Notes: generated from the letters alone by a model not told the origin. Counted from the stretch's first letter, positions 35,018-49,800 are shown. The stretch is DNA of 64,000 nt from Melanocharis versteri (GCA_013397845.1 VZTG01010177.1:338775-402774); one strand, 5' to 3'. Program-made: numbers and translations.

Positions 35018-38000
35018 ATATTTAATTTGAATCTCAACAGCAACAAATTTGCTTTACTGTTTTATAGATAAAGAAAATACTGTATTGTTTTCTCAGTGTG
35101 TGTCAGTAATAATCTCAGGTAATGGTAAGATAAGGTAACCTTTATACTGCAGATATATTTTTTCCTGTTTGGTTTGTTTAAGAAGACCTGAGAATAACCC
35201 AAATAAAAATTCAAGGTTTATTAAAATCTAAATTAAACTTAAAGGACTTATAGTGTCATATTTATAGAACTGTGACTACACTTTTTATATAGAATTTTTG
35301 TAGAGATTTTAAATAGATTGTAGAAATTTACAGCTGTCTTCTTGAAATACATTATTTTCAGGGTTTGATGCAGTTGTTACACATTAACTTACAGTGTGCT
35401 AACAGCTAAGTAAATGTTTGGCAACTGATCAGAAGCCCTAAATGAGGTCATAACATATGGAGAGGTGCTGAAAGGTTACAATTCCTGTGTGTCTCAATTA
35501 ATATTGTAGCTAGTAAGCATTCTTTGCAGCTCATAGGCTCTGATCCAACAGTGTGCTGGAGTGGAAGTGTATATTTAAGCCAAGAACCCAATAAGTAGAT
35601 CTGCCAGCTTCACTAAGGACGTTCATATGCTTAGGAATACGTTCAGGAATAAATACTTTGCTGGGTCAAGGTATCTTGGAATAAATAACAATTTGTTGGG
35701 TAAGTTTCAGTACAACAAGCTGAAAAATTTGAAAAACATCTTTTTCCTGAATGTAAAGTTGCAACTTATCAATGTATGGGAGCAAGAAAGCAGAACTGTA
35801 AAAGTAATGATTTTAGGCTAGTAGGCTAATGGGCCTATAGGCCTTCTTATGATGTCAGGCTTAATTGAAAACCAGCCATTCAACCCAGTATTTCAGAGGG
35901 ATTAGTTTATGCTCCTTTCACATCATCTCTCATTTTTTCAAAATTATTTGGATCGATGGATTGACTGTATTGCAGTGGCCACTAACTGGCATAAGTAGAA
36001 ATGCACAAAAAAAGAAGCACTTTCATTTTTTTTTTCCTATACAATGCCTAGGTAGTGTGTAGGAAAATATTGTCTGAAGTATTCCATTGTAAGTAGAGAA
36101 TACCTCAGTCTTCACAGTTTGCACTGGAAAGGTGGTGACCAATTCTTAAGATTGAGCAAACCTAAGAAATGAAAATGTGAGTTATTTGGATATTTGTATG
36201 AGATGCCTCTCCAAGTGTGTTGTAGAGACAACAAAAAAATACTGCTAAAAAACACAGAAAAGAAGAAGTATTTTCTTGAATTTTTTGCTGACATACTATC
36301 AGTTTATTCAGAGTTTCATTATCTCTTCTGTTATCAAACAGGAAATCCTTTCTTTGCTTTTACTGCCCCTGAAAGGTAGTCTTATCAACCAACTGTTCTT
36401 GAAACCCCAAAGTTTCTTCCACTTCTAGTATCTCACAGAGAGATTAGCTCTGACAGAAGCATGCAGAGCCAGCCTGTGTTTAGCACTTGTACACACCACT
36501 GGATATTTTATTTGTGTGAAGACAGAAAAGATTAGCCTTGGCTCACTGAGGCTGATTAAAATAGTGACCTGGTTTTCAGTTTATTCAGTCCCTTCGCTAT
36601 TCAGAAGGGACCTTGCCTTCAGAGAGGTCAGAACCACGTTTAATACTATCAGTTTTATTGTAGTGATACACTAATGGTATTATTAGGTATACAAAACCTA
36701 CTTACTGAAGTTGCACATCTTGAACTGTAATAATTTTGGGAATGTGTTTCAGTTTTTGTTGGGTTTTGAGTTTGATTTTTTTTTGGTTTTTTTTTTTTTT
36801 CTGGTGGTGGTAGTGGTTTTCTTGAGGTGGTGTCTTTTTCTTGAAGGAAAAAAATTGTCTTAAATGTAGGGTACTTTTTGGGTCCCTTTTTTCATAGATC
36901 TTATTACAACTGAGATTTTGTCTTTTCTTGAAGATCCAGAATATGGTTTGAGAGGGTTTTTTGTGTTGTTGAGGTTTTTTTAACCAAACATAAGAAAATT
37001 TCCATTGACTTAGAAGTGTTTTTTTCCAACAGAATAATTTAAATGAAAATTCCAGTAACCTTTATTTATAACTAATTTCTCCCAGGATCAATACATAGAT
37101 ATAATCCTATACTAAATAACAACCATGAACAGTGCATATTTGAAGGATGAAGATGAAGCTAAATCCTCATAATAATTTCATCAGAGGTTTTGATAGAGAA
37201 TACTTATATTTTTCAGTTGTTTGTAGCTCCCTCATTCATGTAGAAAGACCAGAAACAGAAAATCAATCAAATGTGAGATAGATCTTATACTCATTGACTG
37301 CATTGACTGTCTCTTTACTTGAAGGAATGTGTGGAATTGTGATTTTACCAATAAATACATGTTTTACTTTACACTTGTAAATTGCAAAGAATCTTAATTC
37401 TGTAAGATGGCATAGTTGTGCACCCATTAACTTGGCATTTAAGAACCAGCTTGTTACAGATTTCAAACAAACAGCAAAGCTCCAATCCTTTTCTTGACTT
37501 CCCCCCACTCTCCTTGGTGTTCTCCTTGTCTAGCCATAAGCCCAGTGGGTATATTCAGATAGCATAACAACTTTACTTCTGTTTTCAGTTTATCTTGTAG
37601 ATGTTTCCAGGTGATGAAAGGAGACCTTTTGAAAATTGCATGTTCCTTTCTTTTTTGTGAAGTGATGAAAAGCACACCACGATGCTGACAGAGACTGCTT
37701 TTGTCTCGTTGACATGTACGCATAATTTATATAGCCTTATAAATCTTGGCTTTACGGGACCATGTGTCTTATAAATGAGATGAAGAGTGTCCCTTTCAGA
37801 ATGGATTTGTTAATGCTGAGACAGAGTGGTATTCTCTCCCTCTAACCTCTTGGCCACCCCTCGGTAAAATAGCATGGTTTAGAGTTGATGGACTAATTGC
37901 ATGTACAGCAAACATCTTCATTTTCGAAGTCAGCGCAAGCTGACACCTGTATTGTCCTGTATTAAAAATAAGGTGGAGTTTCAGAGAAAAGAAATGGGGA

Positions 38001-39520
38001 GGAAAAGGTTGGTGGGGTAACTTACGCAGGAAAGCATAATATGTTCAACAGAGCAAACTTTGAAAGGCCTTGTCTGTGTTCATATCTGTTATCATAGTTA
38101 CAGATGATTATAGAGGTAGTAGATACGAGACAATTACATCCCTTCTAAAATATTTAAGAACTTTTTAGAAACATTTCCATTTCTTGATAATTTTTTAGGT
38201 GTTTATAAAGGGTAGCTTTGATCCCTGGTATTTTGGAACTATTCTTCCCAAAACTAGCTATAATATTTGCATTTTTATTTTACTCAGATCAATTTAGATC
38301 AATTTAACAAACTTTCTGCATGGAGACAAAATCTATCCAAATGAAACATATTTTTCCCCCTCTATTTTTGTGGAAAACTGAAAGCAATGGGGTATTCATT
38401 TGTTTTAGTATTTCACAATCTATTTTTCCTTTTGTCCAGAATTATCTTTGACAAAAGTGGGGGATCTCAGCATCACATATTGAGGAGAGTGCCCCAGTTA
38501 ATCAAAGACAACTGTTTTCAATTCAAAATGTATACATTTATTTTTTGTTAAAAGAGACCTAACATTAATATGTTAAATTTCCCTCTGAACACCTATGCAT
38601 TAACAAACATAGTAAAAGACATTTACAATACTCTTTAATAAATCATCAAAAAACTGCTAGACATGAGCCACCTCCAAAAAGTAAACATAAGTGAATATTT
38701 CATGCCCTGTGTAAATAGAAAGTTAGAAAGAAACAAAAACATTAAACACAAGTCTTTTATTGAGAAAAAAATACTCCAAACCTAATAAGGTAGTCAAATT
38801 CTAATTATGTATTAAAGGCTAAGATTCATTGGAAAAAAGACACCTATGATTCCTTTTTCTCTATCACTTTTTTAAAATCAGTCTGCTACAGTACCACTTC
38901 AATTGGTTTTAATTGCTCCCACACAGCTACAGAATATGTTCATTTGCTGTGATCCTTGTTTATATGCAGCAATTGTGCTAATTTAATTCATTTAGATTCT
39001 TCCATAAATTGTCACTGCTCCTCTTCATAACAATAACAGCTGATTTAATGTTTTCCCATAATATCCTAATGCCAATTATCTACTAATTTATGCAATTCCA
39101 TGTGTTTTGCATTAGATTAGGCTTTGATTTTTTTGTCCTAGTTGTTGGTCCTTGGCTATTCAAATTCAAAAGCTTTCATTTTTAGCAGGTGTAACAAGTT
39201 GTTTAAGAACTCTACCACTTGAAAGCGTTGGTCCATCTAGTCCTATGTTCATCAGAAATTTATCTTGGATCTTGAAGACCAATAAGTAGGAAAGAAGTGA
39301 TCGATGAAAAACATGTAAAGTTTTGTGTGTATAAAATGTGCAGTGCCTGAATATATTCAGTGGGCATCACGGGCATACTTGCTCTGATGTAGGAGTCACA
39401 CAAACCTGAGCAAAGACAGCTGAGGGAGTTTTTATACTGTGATAAAACCTCATTCAGAACAAGAGCTCCCAGCAAGGTCAAAATTTCTGATGATATTAGC
39501 AGCCTAATGCCTCTTCAGCG
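35018..39520. other. Gene desert, middle part
   Basis: AT-rich sequence without a supportable exon. Open frames of 60-86 codons overlap each other and show no protein features. A T-rich tract occurs at about 36.75-36.83 kb. A TAAT-rich stretch at 38.88-39.13 kb is discussed as a possible enhancer. Confidence 0.7.
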
Positions 39521-39526
39521 TAATAT

Positions 39527-39800
39527 TTTATTACCGGGCGTTGAAATGCGGCTCCTGACTCCTCTGATTAGATGCAGGGCTGATCTATAAGTAAACGGGA
39601 TTACCGTGAGGCAGCTGTAAGGACCAAGGTGGCTGCACGCAGCCGGGGCGCACGGGTGGCTGCCTGGGTCGGTCCTGCTCCGGCTCTTGGGGGCTGCTCG
39701 CACCTTCAGCCGCCGGGACAGGAGCGCCCTCGGGGAAAGAGGTGACGGAGTTCAGACTTCTCCGGCTTCCAGACGGGTGCATTCTCGCTCGGACAGATAA
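39527..39800. promoter_or_regulatory. Isolated CpG-rich patch, possible distal promoter
   Basis: About 270 bases with many CG dinucleotides inside a long AT-rich desert. On the plus strand a TATAA (39586-39590) precedes the most GC-rich part, and GATA-type sites (cagataagg at about 39793-39801, ggctatctct at about 39823) follow. No coding frame in it is convincing. It could be the promoter of a non-coding RNA or a far-upstream first exon of a gene to the right, such as MARCHF1 if synteny holds. Confidence 0.35.
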
Positions 39801-42347
39801 GGTCTCTTCCTAATCTGTCCTGGCTATCTCTAATTCATGTCTCTCCTGTTACAGATTTTTCACAAGGTGCTCTTTGCTGCCTCCTTCGTTTTCCTTTTTT
39901 CGCTTGCTCTTTCTGAACCGCTCCAGATAGCAGTAAGATAACAGTAAAATGTAGGTATTGGTAAATTTTAGCAGTATCTGCTGAACAGCTTTCTAAACAG
40001 CTCCTGCAAGGTGGTTTCTAAGTACCTAGGATACTAAAAATAAGGGGAAAATCTACCATGTAAAGCAGCCCAGCCAATATTTCCATCATCCATGCCAATA
40101 TATGAAATGCTTTATCCAAAATTATTTTTCAGATAGGGTGGGAATTTGTGGCTGTGTCATGAACTTCTCTATATGTGTCTGACTGGGTATTTTAAATTTT
40201 GGATTTTCAGTTGAAGCATTTTGTTTGATGCTGGCTGGAAGATAAGAAAAAAAAACACTGTTAGAATGAATTGTGTTTACAGTTTTCTAGAATTTTAGTT
40301 ACCCAGACTAGAATGCAATAGTTCTGCATTCTGTCTTTTCTATATTTTCTCTGACTGGAGATAGGCCTGAGATGTTCTGGATGCTTTTATTTCTTCTCCA
40401 CACAACTGATGTGTATTGGAGAACACAGATTAATATAGAGATACGTGAGTCTGTTGGTAGACACAAAATTGGGATGGAAGCTATTTTGCAACCTACTGAA
40501 CCTTTTTTGGATGATTGTCTTTGTTGGTTTGGTGGGGGTTTTTTATTTTTTATTTTTTTTTATTTTTAATGTTCAACATAGACAACCAGTTCAGACAAAA
40601 GGACAAGAGCAGATGAAAGTCAATTACACTTCAAAAAAAGTCTAAAGGTAGGAAAAAGAATTTAAACCAAGAAAGTTAACCACTGAAGATCTAAGACTTC
40701 TGGAAATCACCACAATTTCAATTATAGAGGTGCAATATTGTCATTGTCATAGGGAAGTGTCCAGCTTGAGTGGAGCTATGGTTGCTCTCATCCTCCTTTC
40801 AGTGAGCTGTCCTTGCTCAGTAAGGCATCTATGGCATATATTCAAGGGCTGGTTGCTGAAGAGAGATCAATTTAAGCACTCGCTTAACAGCTTTCCTGTA
40901 CGAGGACTTGCAGTCGGGGTCTGCATTTGCTGGTCTGGCTTCCTTTGCAAGGTTTTGGCCAGTCCTAGTTCCCTTCAGTGGCAAAGCCAAGGAGGCATTG
41001 CACGAACTTGTCAGAACCAGATATGTGACACAGGTTCTTGGGGAAGACCTGTTATGATCCGTGCACCTTTCAGGTGATCACTCTCCTGGTTAGTAATGCT
41101 TTCAAGTAAGGGAATAGGGTCCCGTGAAGAGAAACAGTGAGAGAGGAGCCTAAATTGGAAGAGTTGTATCACAGATTACATGAGCCTTAACTCCTTTCTG
41201 AGGAAAGAGGGGACTGTTCAGTATATTTGTTGTCTACAGCCAATGCAGCAAAGCAAATAAATACTAATGCTTTAGTGGCACTACCTGTCACCAAAACACC
41301 AAAAGCTACCTTCCTGTAATAGTACTGCTTTTTAGATATCCACCTGAACAAAACCAAATACTTTAAAAGCAAACCACACATGAATATGAATTGCTCGCAG
41401 CGGGAGGCGTGGACAACTACTTTCCATACAACGGGGCATTGATAAGGACACATAATGTAAGAAAACTAGTTGAGAATTGACATTCATATTCCCCCTGCAC
41501 TTTGTATGTCCTTTCCCACTTACAAAATAAGTAAAAGATATTTGGGAAGAGGAAGAGAAGTGTAATAAGAGATGTTTTGAATGCAAAAGACAAAGAAATT
41601 GATGGAAGGAGGTTACTAAACTACACAGAGGGAATTTTTTGCCAAAAGAAGGGGGAAATAAATAAACAATAGGAAAAGACATTCATAGAATTTGATGACT
41701 ACTAAAGTATGAGGGGATGTTGTACTTTCTTCAAGCACTGAACTTCCTGCGCTACGAATGAGCAGCAGTGGATTCTGATGTCTACACCAGGTTTTCTTAA
41801 GCATGCAGAATGTGTCCCTTAACTGCTTTTCAGGAGGGATATCATATCTTTTTTTGTCTCAGTTTCTCTTTCTTTTTGTAGTGATTTTTTTCCTCTGCTA
41901 GAATTTCTTCCTCCATGTTTTTTAGTATTGCTGTGTGTGTTCTTGGACTCGTTTGGTTTTGTTCACGTGAGAAGAAAAGTTATTATACTTGCCAGTTGTG
42001 CTTTCTGGCAGCGCTGGCAAGGAAGTGTTATGCCTGGCTGAAACTTACTTATGAAAAGCAAACCAAAGTGGCACAAAATTTTTCTACTGCATGTATTTAA
42101 GGGCAGCTGTTTAGCCAAGGATGGTAATACTTGTAAAAAAATATTTCACTGAAGACATCAACAGAAAAAGACCTCTAAGTCTTAAATATCCAAGAGTCAT
42201 TTAAGCGACGCATTTTGAAGAAAGGTAGTTCTTTTACTAAACTAATAAAAGAGCTTCTATATAATGGCTCCTTTTTAGTGCAAAGTCAGGAGTAACTACT
42301 GATTAAAGGGATACAATTGAGTCAAATCTGTTCAAAGCAGAAAAGCG

Positions 42348-42512
42348 ACCTTTCTTGCTTTTCTGCTTTTTTACTTCATTGTGTATTTTCCTTCCTTTCC
42401 TAATCTTTCTATCCATAATTCTTTTTATATTTTTCTTTTACTCTTATCCTTCCTCTGTTTTCTTCACTCTGTGTCCCTAACTCTCATCCTCCTCCCAGAC
42501 CCCATACCCCAT
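42348..42512 (+). repeat. Pyrimidine-rich tract
   Basis: About 165 bases dominated by T and C (tttccttcctttcctaatct, tctttttatatttttctttt, ctcatcctcctcccagaccc). Low complexity with no regular unit. Confidence 0.6.
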
Positions 42513-43838
42513 TCTTCTAATCACAGACTTGTTTTCCTACCATTTTCTGTAACAAGTTCCAGTGTGCCAAGGCCACAGCAACTACAGTGATAGCAGCTTA
42601 TGTCATCTCCAATGTCTCAGCTTAAGGTCTTAAAAGGAGAAGTAAACCCAAATCTCCAACTTTGTGGCAGTTTCGGGCATGTGGCTATGCAGAGGTTTGT
42701 TCCTCATTAGGTGTTCCTTTTTTAAAGTTCAAGTGTTATCATTCAAAGATAAGCAGTATTATATCTGTCAAGTAGGAGGGGAGCTTAAAGAATGCTCAGG
42801 AAGAGCCAACTTTTGGAGTTTTTGTTTTGAACTTAAGTAATCTTTGACTTTTTATTTTCAAATTTACAACCTAAAAGTGTTCAAACACAAAAATGAGTTT
42901 AAATCAAATAAGTGCTGACCGAAAGCATTAACTCAAATTTCAACAGATTTTCTTCTAAACCATAAATAAATCAGATATAACTTATTACAATTTGAAATAT
43001 CTTAATAAATGCAGTAGTTGTAACAACTCTAAAACTTACATTTTTTTTCTTATACAAAAATGCATAAATTAATTTGCTTTCACTACCAGTGTGGATCTTA
43101 AAAGGTAAGATAGTGTTACCCTTTACTATCATTCAAGCGATACAAGTAGTGCCAACTCGGGGATCTGAATGCTTTTCTGAGGCAGGGGTAGAAAAAAAAG
43201 GAAAAGATGCTGTTTAAATAGGGAAGTCTTTTCCTGAAAATTCATCCCTGCAGAAAGTTAGAGATTCATAGGTGCTCACAGAGGCTGTGAGCAGAATGGG
43301 GATTTGGGGATTGAGATGGGTAGCTTTGACATCTGCGACTACAAATGTATCTGGCTGAAGACTCCGGGTCTGAAAAGGAATTTCTGCATGTGCATGCATA
43401 AGTAGTTCAGCACATTACAATGTCAATAGAGGTGTTCTTAAACAGGTGGTAATGGGCGATTTTAAGAGGAGCTAGATGTTCTAGCATGGTAAATGTGTGG
43501 CATAGGAAAAAACATGAGTATTTGCCATAGAGAAAGCTTTGTTTCAAATACCATGTTTAAGCAGAAAATCTAAGACTTCAAATGATAAATCTTGCATATG
43601 ATAATTCAAAGAAGGGCAAGAAAATCCACGCTTTTTACTTAAGAGTTCTAAAAAAGTACATTTGCAAGACTGGAGTAGTAATTAAAGGCTGATAAAATTA
43701 TATAAAATATCTTTTTGGCAAAGTAAATATTTTATATTAAATATATAACAAAGCAAAATACCCCCGCAGTCTTTCAAATCAGCTCTGGGAATACTGAAAA
43801 TTTCAGTAAATGTTAATTAAGATGCATCCTTGTCGATT

Positions 43839-43895
43839 GGAAGAGGAGGAGGAGGAACTAAGAGTGGAGAGGAGGAGGAAGAAAGAGGAGAAGAA
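43839..43895 (+). repeat. GA-rich polypurine tract
   Basis: 57 bases of G and A interrupted only by cta and one t, built from GGA/GAG units (aagaggaggaggaggaa, ggagaggaggaggaagaaag). Its near-mirror symmetry could allow triplex formation. Confidence 0.85.
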
Positions 43896-46800
43896 TTACT
43901 GGGTTCCAAAAAGCACATAAGCATATCATGGCCCTTAATACCTTTGTAAATATGTTTTTGTTACCTTCGTGTTCCTTGCAAGCAGACCCCAACATGCTGT
44001 GCTGTGCCATTAGCGCTGTACTTTCATCTCTGTGGGCCTGGAGCAACAACATCACAGAATTTATATCTGCATCCTTGTCCCTCAGGTCTGCTAATCTTCC
44101 TCAACAGGGCTGTAAACAGCACCACTCAGATTCCCTTTCAAATAAAAAACTCAATGAAAAAGAGAGAGGGAAGATCTGCAAATAACTCCTCCCAAGGCCA
44201 TGACCTCCTCCATCTATCACAACCAGAGCAGGTAGATAAGAAGGTTTGATATGAAAGCAGCCATTCTGAGTGACTACATGTTAAATCAGCCTGGAGGTGA
44301 AGCTTTGACAGGTGCTGATACCAAGGGCTGGCAGAGGCCACGTGAGAACTCAGTGCTACTTATCCATTATTTTCCTGCTTCCCGAGGGTACTTGGAGAAA
44401 GCAGAGAAGATGAAAATCTTCCATCTCTGTAAGAAGTTCTTCACTCCTCTCTCATTCCTGTCTGTGCAGCTTTCCTGAAGCATTGTATTGTTCTGAAGCC
44501 ATATTTCACTCAAAATCTTTTGCTTGAGAAAAAAAGACACAAGGACATACAGCTAACATCTGAAGAGCTATGTTTTCATCAATTATAATTCCAGTTATTA
44601 CTTTGGGCTTGCATCCAAATGTAAATTGCTAACATTTTATGCAGTTTCCATGTTAACAGATAGTTAAATGTTACATCTAATAAATCAAAGATAAAATTAT
44701 TAAATGCATAAGAACATTTATTTGATGTACAGTTCAAAATTTTCTCTGCTTTTTTTTTGATGCTATATTGAACCAATATGACCTTTACTACAGTCATCAT
44801 CCCATTATAGAAATGAGCAAACATGGATAGTAATAAAGAAAATTTCTTACCAACAAACCCTGCCACCCAGAAAAAATGTCAGATTTTACATCTGTTTCAC
44901 TCAGTTGAAAAGATCATACCTTTAAATCTGATATATTATGTCTTTGTAGAAAACTTTTAGGAAGAAGGTTTGGGTAGATTAAAAAAAAAATAGAATATAT
45001 ACATCAAAGAGTAATCTTAAAGTCTAAATCCGCAGTAGTAGCCCAGATGGAATATGCAAATAGAGTTTTAAGATTCCAGCATGACTGCTTCCAGGCCTAA
45101 TTTGAATTCAACTCTTTAGAGTCAGAATATGTGAAGCAGAGAATAATGTCAAATTTTAGGGCTGAGTACTTTTCCTGAATTCTAACAAAGAAAGTAAGAA
45201 TATTAAACTTCAAGTTTTTGTGCCACTACACTATTACATGCATTCATAAAATCATACCCCATCCAGTTGCTTGCTCAATTTGGGATTTATATCAGAAGTG
45301 CACTTTTAAAGTGGATACCCCAGTCATTTCCAGTTACTGTGCTTTACTTCATGTCATGAAGTGGTATCAGAAATTACCTGGATAATTGGATTCTGGATTC
45401 TTGTTGAACTAATTGTGAATTGAAGATGAGTATAATAGGCGCAGCCCAACTGTTAAGGGGCATTCAATCCACAGAAGGTGATTATCGACTAGTCTTATAC
45501 ACCTGAAACACATGTTAGTGTGGATGTTGCTTTCTTGGTACCAACAGGTTTGCTCTACAAGTCTCCCGTGAGGCTGCACTACTTGCTTATGCAGGTATAA
45601 ATTCAGTCTTCTCAGTTAGAACTTTGTTTTTTTGCAGTCAGCCTGGTTGTTGGGATTTCAGGATGAAAGTGGGCATACTCCGTTGTAGTCCATGGCTGCT
45701 CAAGAGTGAGCCTCAAAGAAAATTGGAAGATAACAAGGAGCCCAAGTATGTTCTAGAATGAGAAAAGAAAATCCCAGCCAGGACATATATATATATTTTA
45801 CACAATAATAATTTTGTTACTGGTCTGTCTTGAACAACCTCAAAAAATTGTGCAGGTTGTAAAGTTTGAGCTAATGGCCCATCTGTGCATTTGTGCACAT
45901 GTGCATATGTGGCATGGCTTCAATATCGCTGTACTTCGAGTGTTATTAGGAAAGGAATGAGAATACATCTTGAATTCTTTAATTTAAAAAATAGGTAAAT
46001 GCTATTTTTAGCACTTTTATGTGACCTTTTTTTAGAATATGTAACCATATAGTCCCATGAATTTACATCTGTCAATTACCTTTTAATAAATACAAGATTT
46101 ACATGTAACGTATAAAACAGAGAAAAAGGCTACAGGGTGTAAGCTAAATCTTCCAAATAACGCACTCAGACCAACATAAAAAGTCTGCTTCTTAGCTGAA
46201 TTAGAGAGATATACTATTTATGTCTATCTTCTTCCTTCTTTTGTGGCTTTTTCTTCTGTGTTCAATTACAACATCATCTTTGAAGACATTATTGCTGGAA
46301 TTAATTACTTTGCCATATACCAGAGCAGTGGCATCCTGAATTTTTTACATCAAAGGATATTGGCTGAGAAGACAAATAATTAAATGACCCGTAACACAGG
46401 TAAATGATACTTCTGGGATCAAAGGGATCCCCTAGGAATACTGTGTCCTGCTCGGTTCAGCCAGTCATGGAAAATGTCTTTGGTTGCAAGGGCTGTAGTG
46501 AGGTAGCTTTTGTCAGCCCTTCAAAGTAAGGGGTTTCCAAACAGGATCTTCCTGTTTGTTTTCCTTGTTTGCCAATTGTTCAGAAAATAGGAAGATGAAT
46601 GTAAGACTTGGTCAAATACCAATTCATATGACATGGGTACTTTAGTACTTGGGGGCCAGGCTTCTGAGGCACTTCCAGCGAAAGAGAAGACAGTCAACAG
46701 TGGTCTGTTACGGAAATGAGTGGAGATGGCTGACTAAGAATTCTCTGGTGCAAAAGGTATTACCTTTAAATCTTAAATTAAACCAAGAGAATTATTTTTA

Positions 46801-49800
46801 GCCCTGTAAGTTCTATACTGCTGCAATGATAATCAGGTATGATTAATTCTTTATGCAATTTCATGTAAAATAGCTGTTCACACAATTTTTTTCTTTTTCT
46901 TTCTTAGTGTTTTTTTATTACCTCATTACCTCATTTTTATTACCTCTAAGCTCGTGGCTTAGATCCACACTTTTGGTTAGGTACTTTCCATTGCTTTCTG
47001 AAATTAACTTTCTAAACTAATGGTGCTCTTAGACTCTTATACTCTTACTGCTAATAACCTACTAAAACTTAATAAGGAGAACAACAGTCAGAAGGAACTA
47101 GACTTATCAGTCAGTGCAGAAATAGTACACTTTATGAGTACAACTAAGGAGCACTAAACACTAAATCTCAGAACAAGAAAATAATTACTTCACCTCTGTG
47201 ATGTCTCTTGGAAAGGATTGCTTCCCCTACGGGAAAGTCACTCTTATAGGAATTTTTAATAAAATATTAATTTGCTTCAGCGCTGATGATGTGGCCATTA
47301 AGCTGAAAAAGTCACTTCCAAAATTACAGGTCCTCTCCCTACCTTGTGCCACAAGCAGGAATGGGCTAGTAAATCTAAGCTCTTCCCTAACTGTAAAAAT
47401 GTTCTGACTTCAACAAAATCAGATTTACATTGTATGAAAAACTGTCCTAATGCCAGGATCTTTACTTGGGTCCACTACAGCTGAAAAACTTTGCCATGTG
47501 TCACAGAAGCAATGGTTTTAATATAGCAGGAGAAGGAGGATACTCAGGAAGGGCAGAAATCGCCTGCAGGGAGGTTTACAACTTCCGTGTGGTAGATGAC
47601 GTGTTATGTCTTCTTACAGAAGAAAATGAAGCATAATTAGAACACTATCTTGGAATTGTGCGTAATAACAGAAGGCAGCAGAAAATTTTGATCTGGTAGA
47701 GTATAACTGCATGTTCGTACTAAAACATCTGCCTCTTTACTGTGTATGCATAGCTGCTTCCTGTTTCTTTATGTTAGACAAATAATTAGGTGAGAATTCT
47801 ACGATACATTCAATGTTCCAATGTTTATACCTACAAATCATTAAAATTAGGTTTGTTGTGACTGGGCAATAATGTAAGAAGTGATTTTATCTCCATATTT
47901 GAGATTTGCCAATGTGTCTGTGAAAGACTCAGTCTTTGCCTGTGTAAGAAGACTAAGCTGATTTACTACGAAATGTTTTTGAAGTAATAAAACTCCCGTG
48001 TGGACATTCTTATTTCAAAGTAGTTTCTGCACAGTTCAGCTTAAATGGGTTTGCAGTCACATTCTTAACTACGAAAGTGTATGATGACCTGTTCAGAGGA
48101 TCTCCTCATGTGGAGAGAAATTTCTTTGTAGTATTTATGCCTAGTTTTTGTCTTAAGAGAGTCTCCAAGATGAAGTTGAAAATCATCTCCTCCTAATGGC
48201 AGCTTCTGCTTGCAATAGCAGTTTAGTGATAAGAAGAACACAGTATTTTTTCACACTTATAACTCTTTTCATTGTATTCATGTTCTATTATACTCTCCCC
48301 TTTCAAAATGGGATTTTAAAACTTAAAACCATGACTCACTTAGCATGTAAAATAGGAACACAGACCACCGAAAGCATGGATTGAGAATGTACACATAGAT
48401 TTCTAAAATTTGTTTTTAATACTATAATTTAATTAGTACACGTGACATTTTAAAATACATTTATTGTGCTGAGCGGTTGGTCCTGTAGATCTTCTATTAG
48501 TTAAAAGAAAGTTCACTTTAGTTTTGTCTAGAATGTATGCAAAAATTTGGACTGTAATTCCCAAGAAGGACTGAACATTCATGCTTCCAAGCCATGATTC
48601 TGAGTTAAGTGTCCTCTTATCTTTGTGTCAACACTGAGGTTTTGTTTTTCCTGATGTATCTTCCTACAAATATGAGTTGTTTTGAATGAGAACAATGGAT
48701 CAGAAACAGTTGTTTCTTTTTAACCAAAATAACCGCTTTGTAGATTAAATGTCATCAAACCAGTAATTTAAAAAATAATTAAATAAAATCCAAAGAAACT
48801 AGGTTTACAAAGAAATATGCTTTACTGTTTCTCTTAAATAAAAAGTGTTGGAATATGGATGTGTTAGGTTCATCCTAGGATGACTTGTAAACAGCTCAGG
48901 ACAAATGCCTATTAGAGCACTTCTCTTAGGAAGCTTTGTTTACATAGAGATCTCCCATTAAGTATGTTTATATGATACCTTTATGAAGATAAAAACAATT
49001 ATTTCTTCTGTTATGTTTTATGTCCCCTACTTACTGAAGTAGTTGAAGGAAGTTATTAAAAGATTGGGCCTTAAAAACATAATTCACTCGGTCTGTGGGT
49101 GGTTTATTCACTATGTTGTTTACGTAATCGGAATACATATTTGCAAAAATAATTTGACATTTACACAAGGCAGATGGTATTTGCAGCAAACACTATTTCA
49201 ATAATTTTTAAATTTTGCTACTTTTTAAACTTCACATTTTATTTTTTCACTAGTTGGACCATGTTTCCAATACCAGTAACATTTAATGAGCTCTGGGAAG
49301 GTAAAAACAAAAACCAACCAAACAAAATAATGAAGACAAACCTGAACTTGTCCTTATAATAGTGTGTACATTAGTAGAGACAGTTTCAGGGATTTTTGTT
49401 ACCAAGACATTTAACAGTGTGGAGCACTTGGGTTTTTTCTTTAATTGAGAAAACTTGGCTAGAATAAAATGAAGTGGTTCATTATTTAAACTACTTCCCT
49501 TGAAAGGCAATGACTCCCAGTGAGGTCCTGCACATACCACAGACATTTCCATGTGCAAGAGCAAACTGGACTCCTGAATGGTGGTTTTCTTCCAGTTCAG
49601 AGTCAAAAACACGCTGGCTGCTGTCTTTGCTTATTATAAAAAGAAGGGAATAATATGTTTTACTGTGGGAGGCTTTGACAAGGGCTCTTGTGGACAAGGA
49701 TTCCTGGAATTGTCTACTATTACCAAAAAGCAATTGTAACTTAGATATCAGTTTTTGCCGTGAATTGATTTGTTTTGGGAAAATCATATTTGTGCTAACA

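Noticed and set aside
38112..38128. let-7-like phrase agaggtagtagat
   Set aside because: It matches part of the let-7 5' end, but the following bases diverge and no complementary arm lies within 100 bases, so no precursor hairpin can form.
40730..41077. 115-codon open frame on the plus strand
   Set aside because: It begins at GTG and has no recognised motif and no splice or promoter context. Composition looks random.
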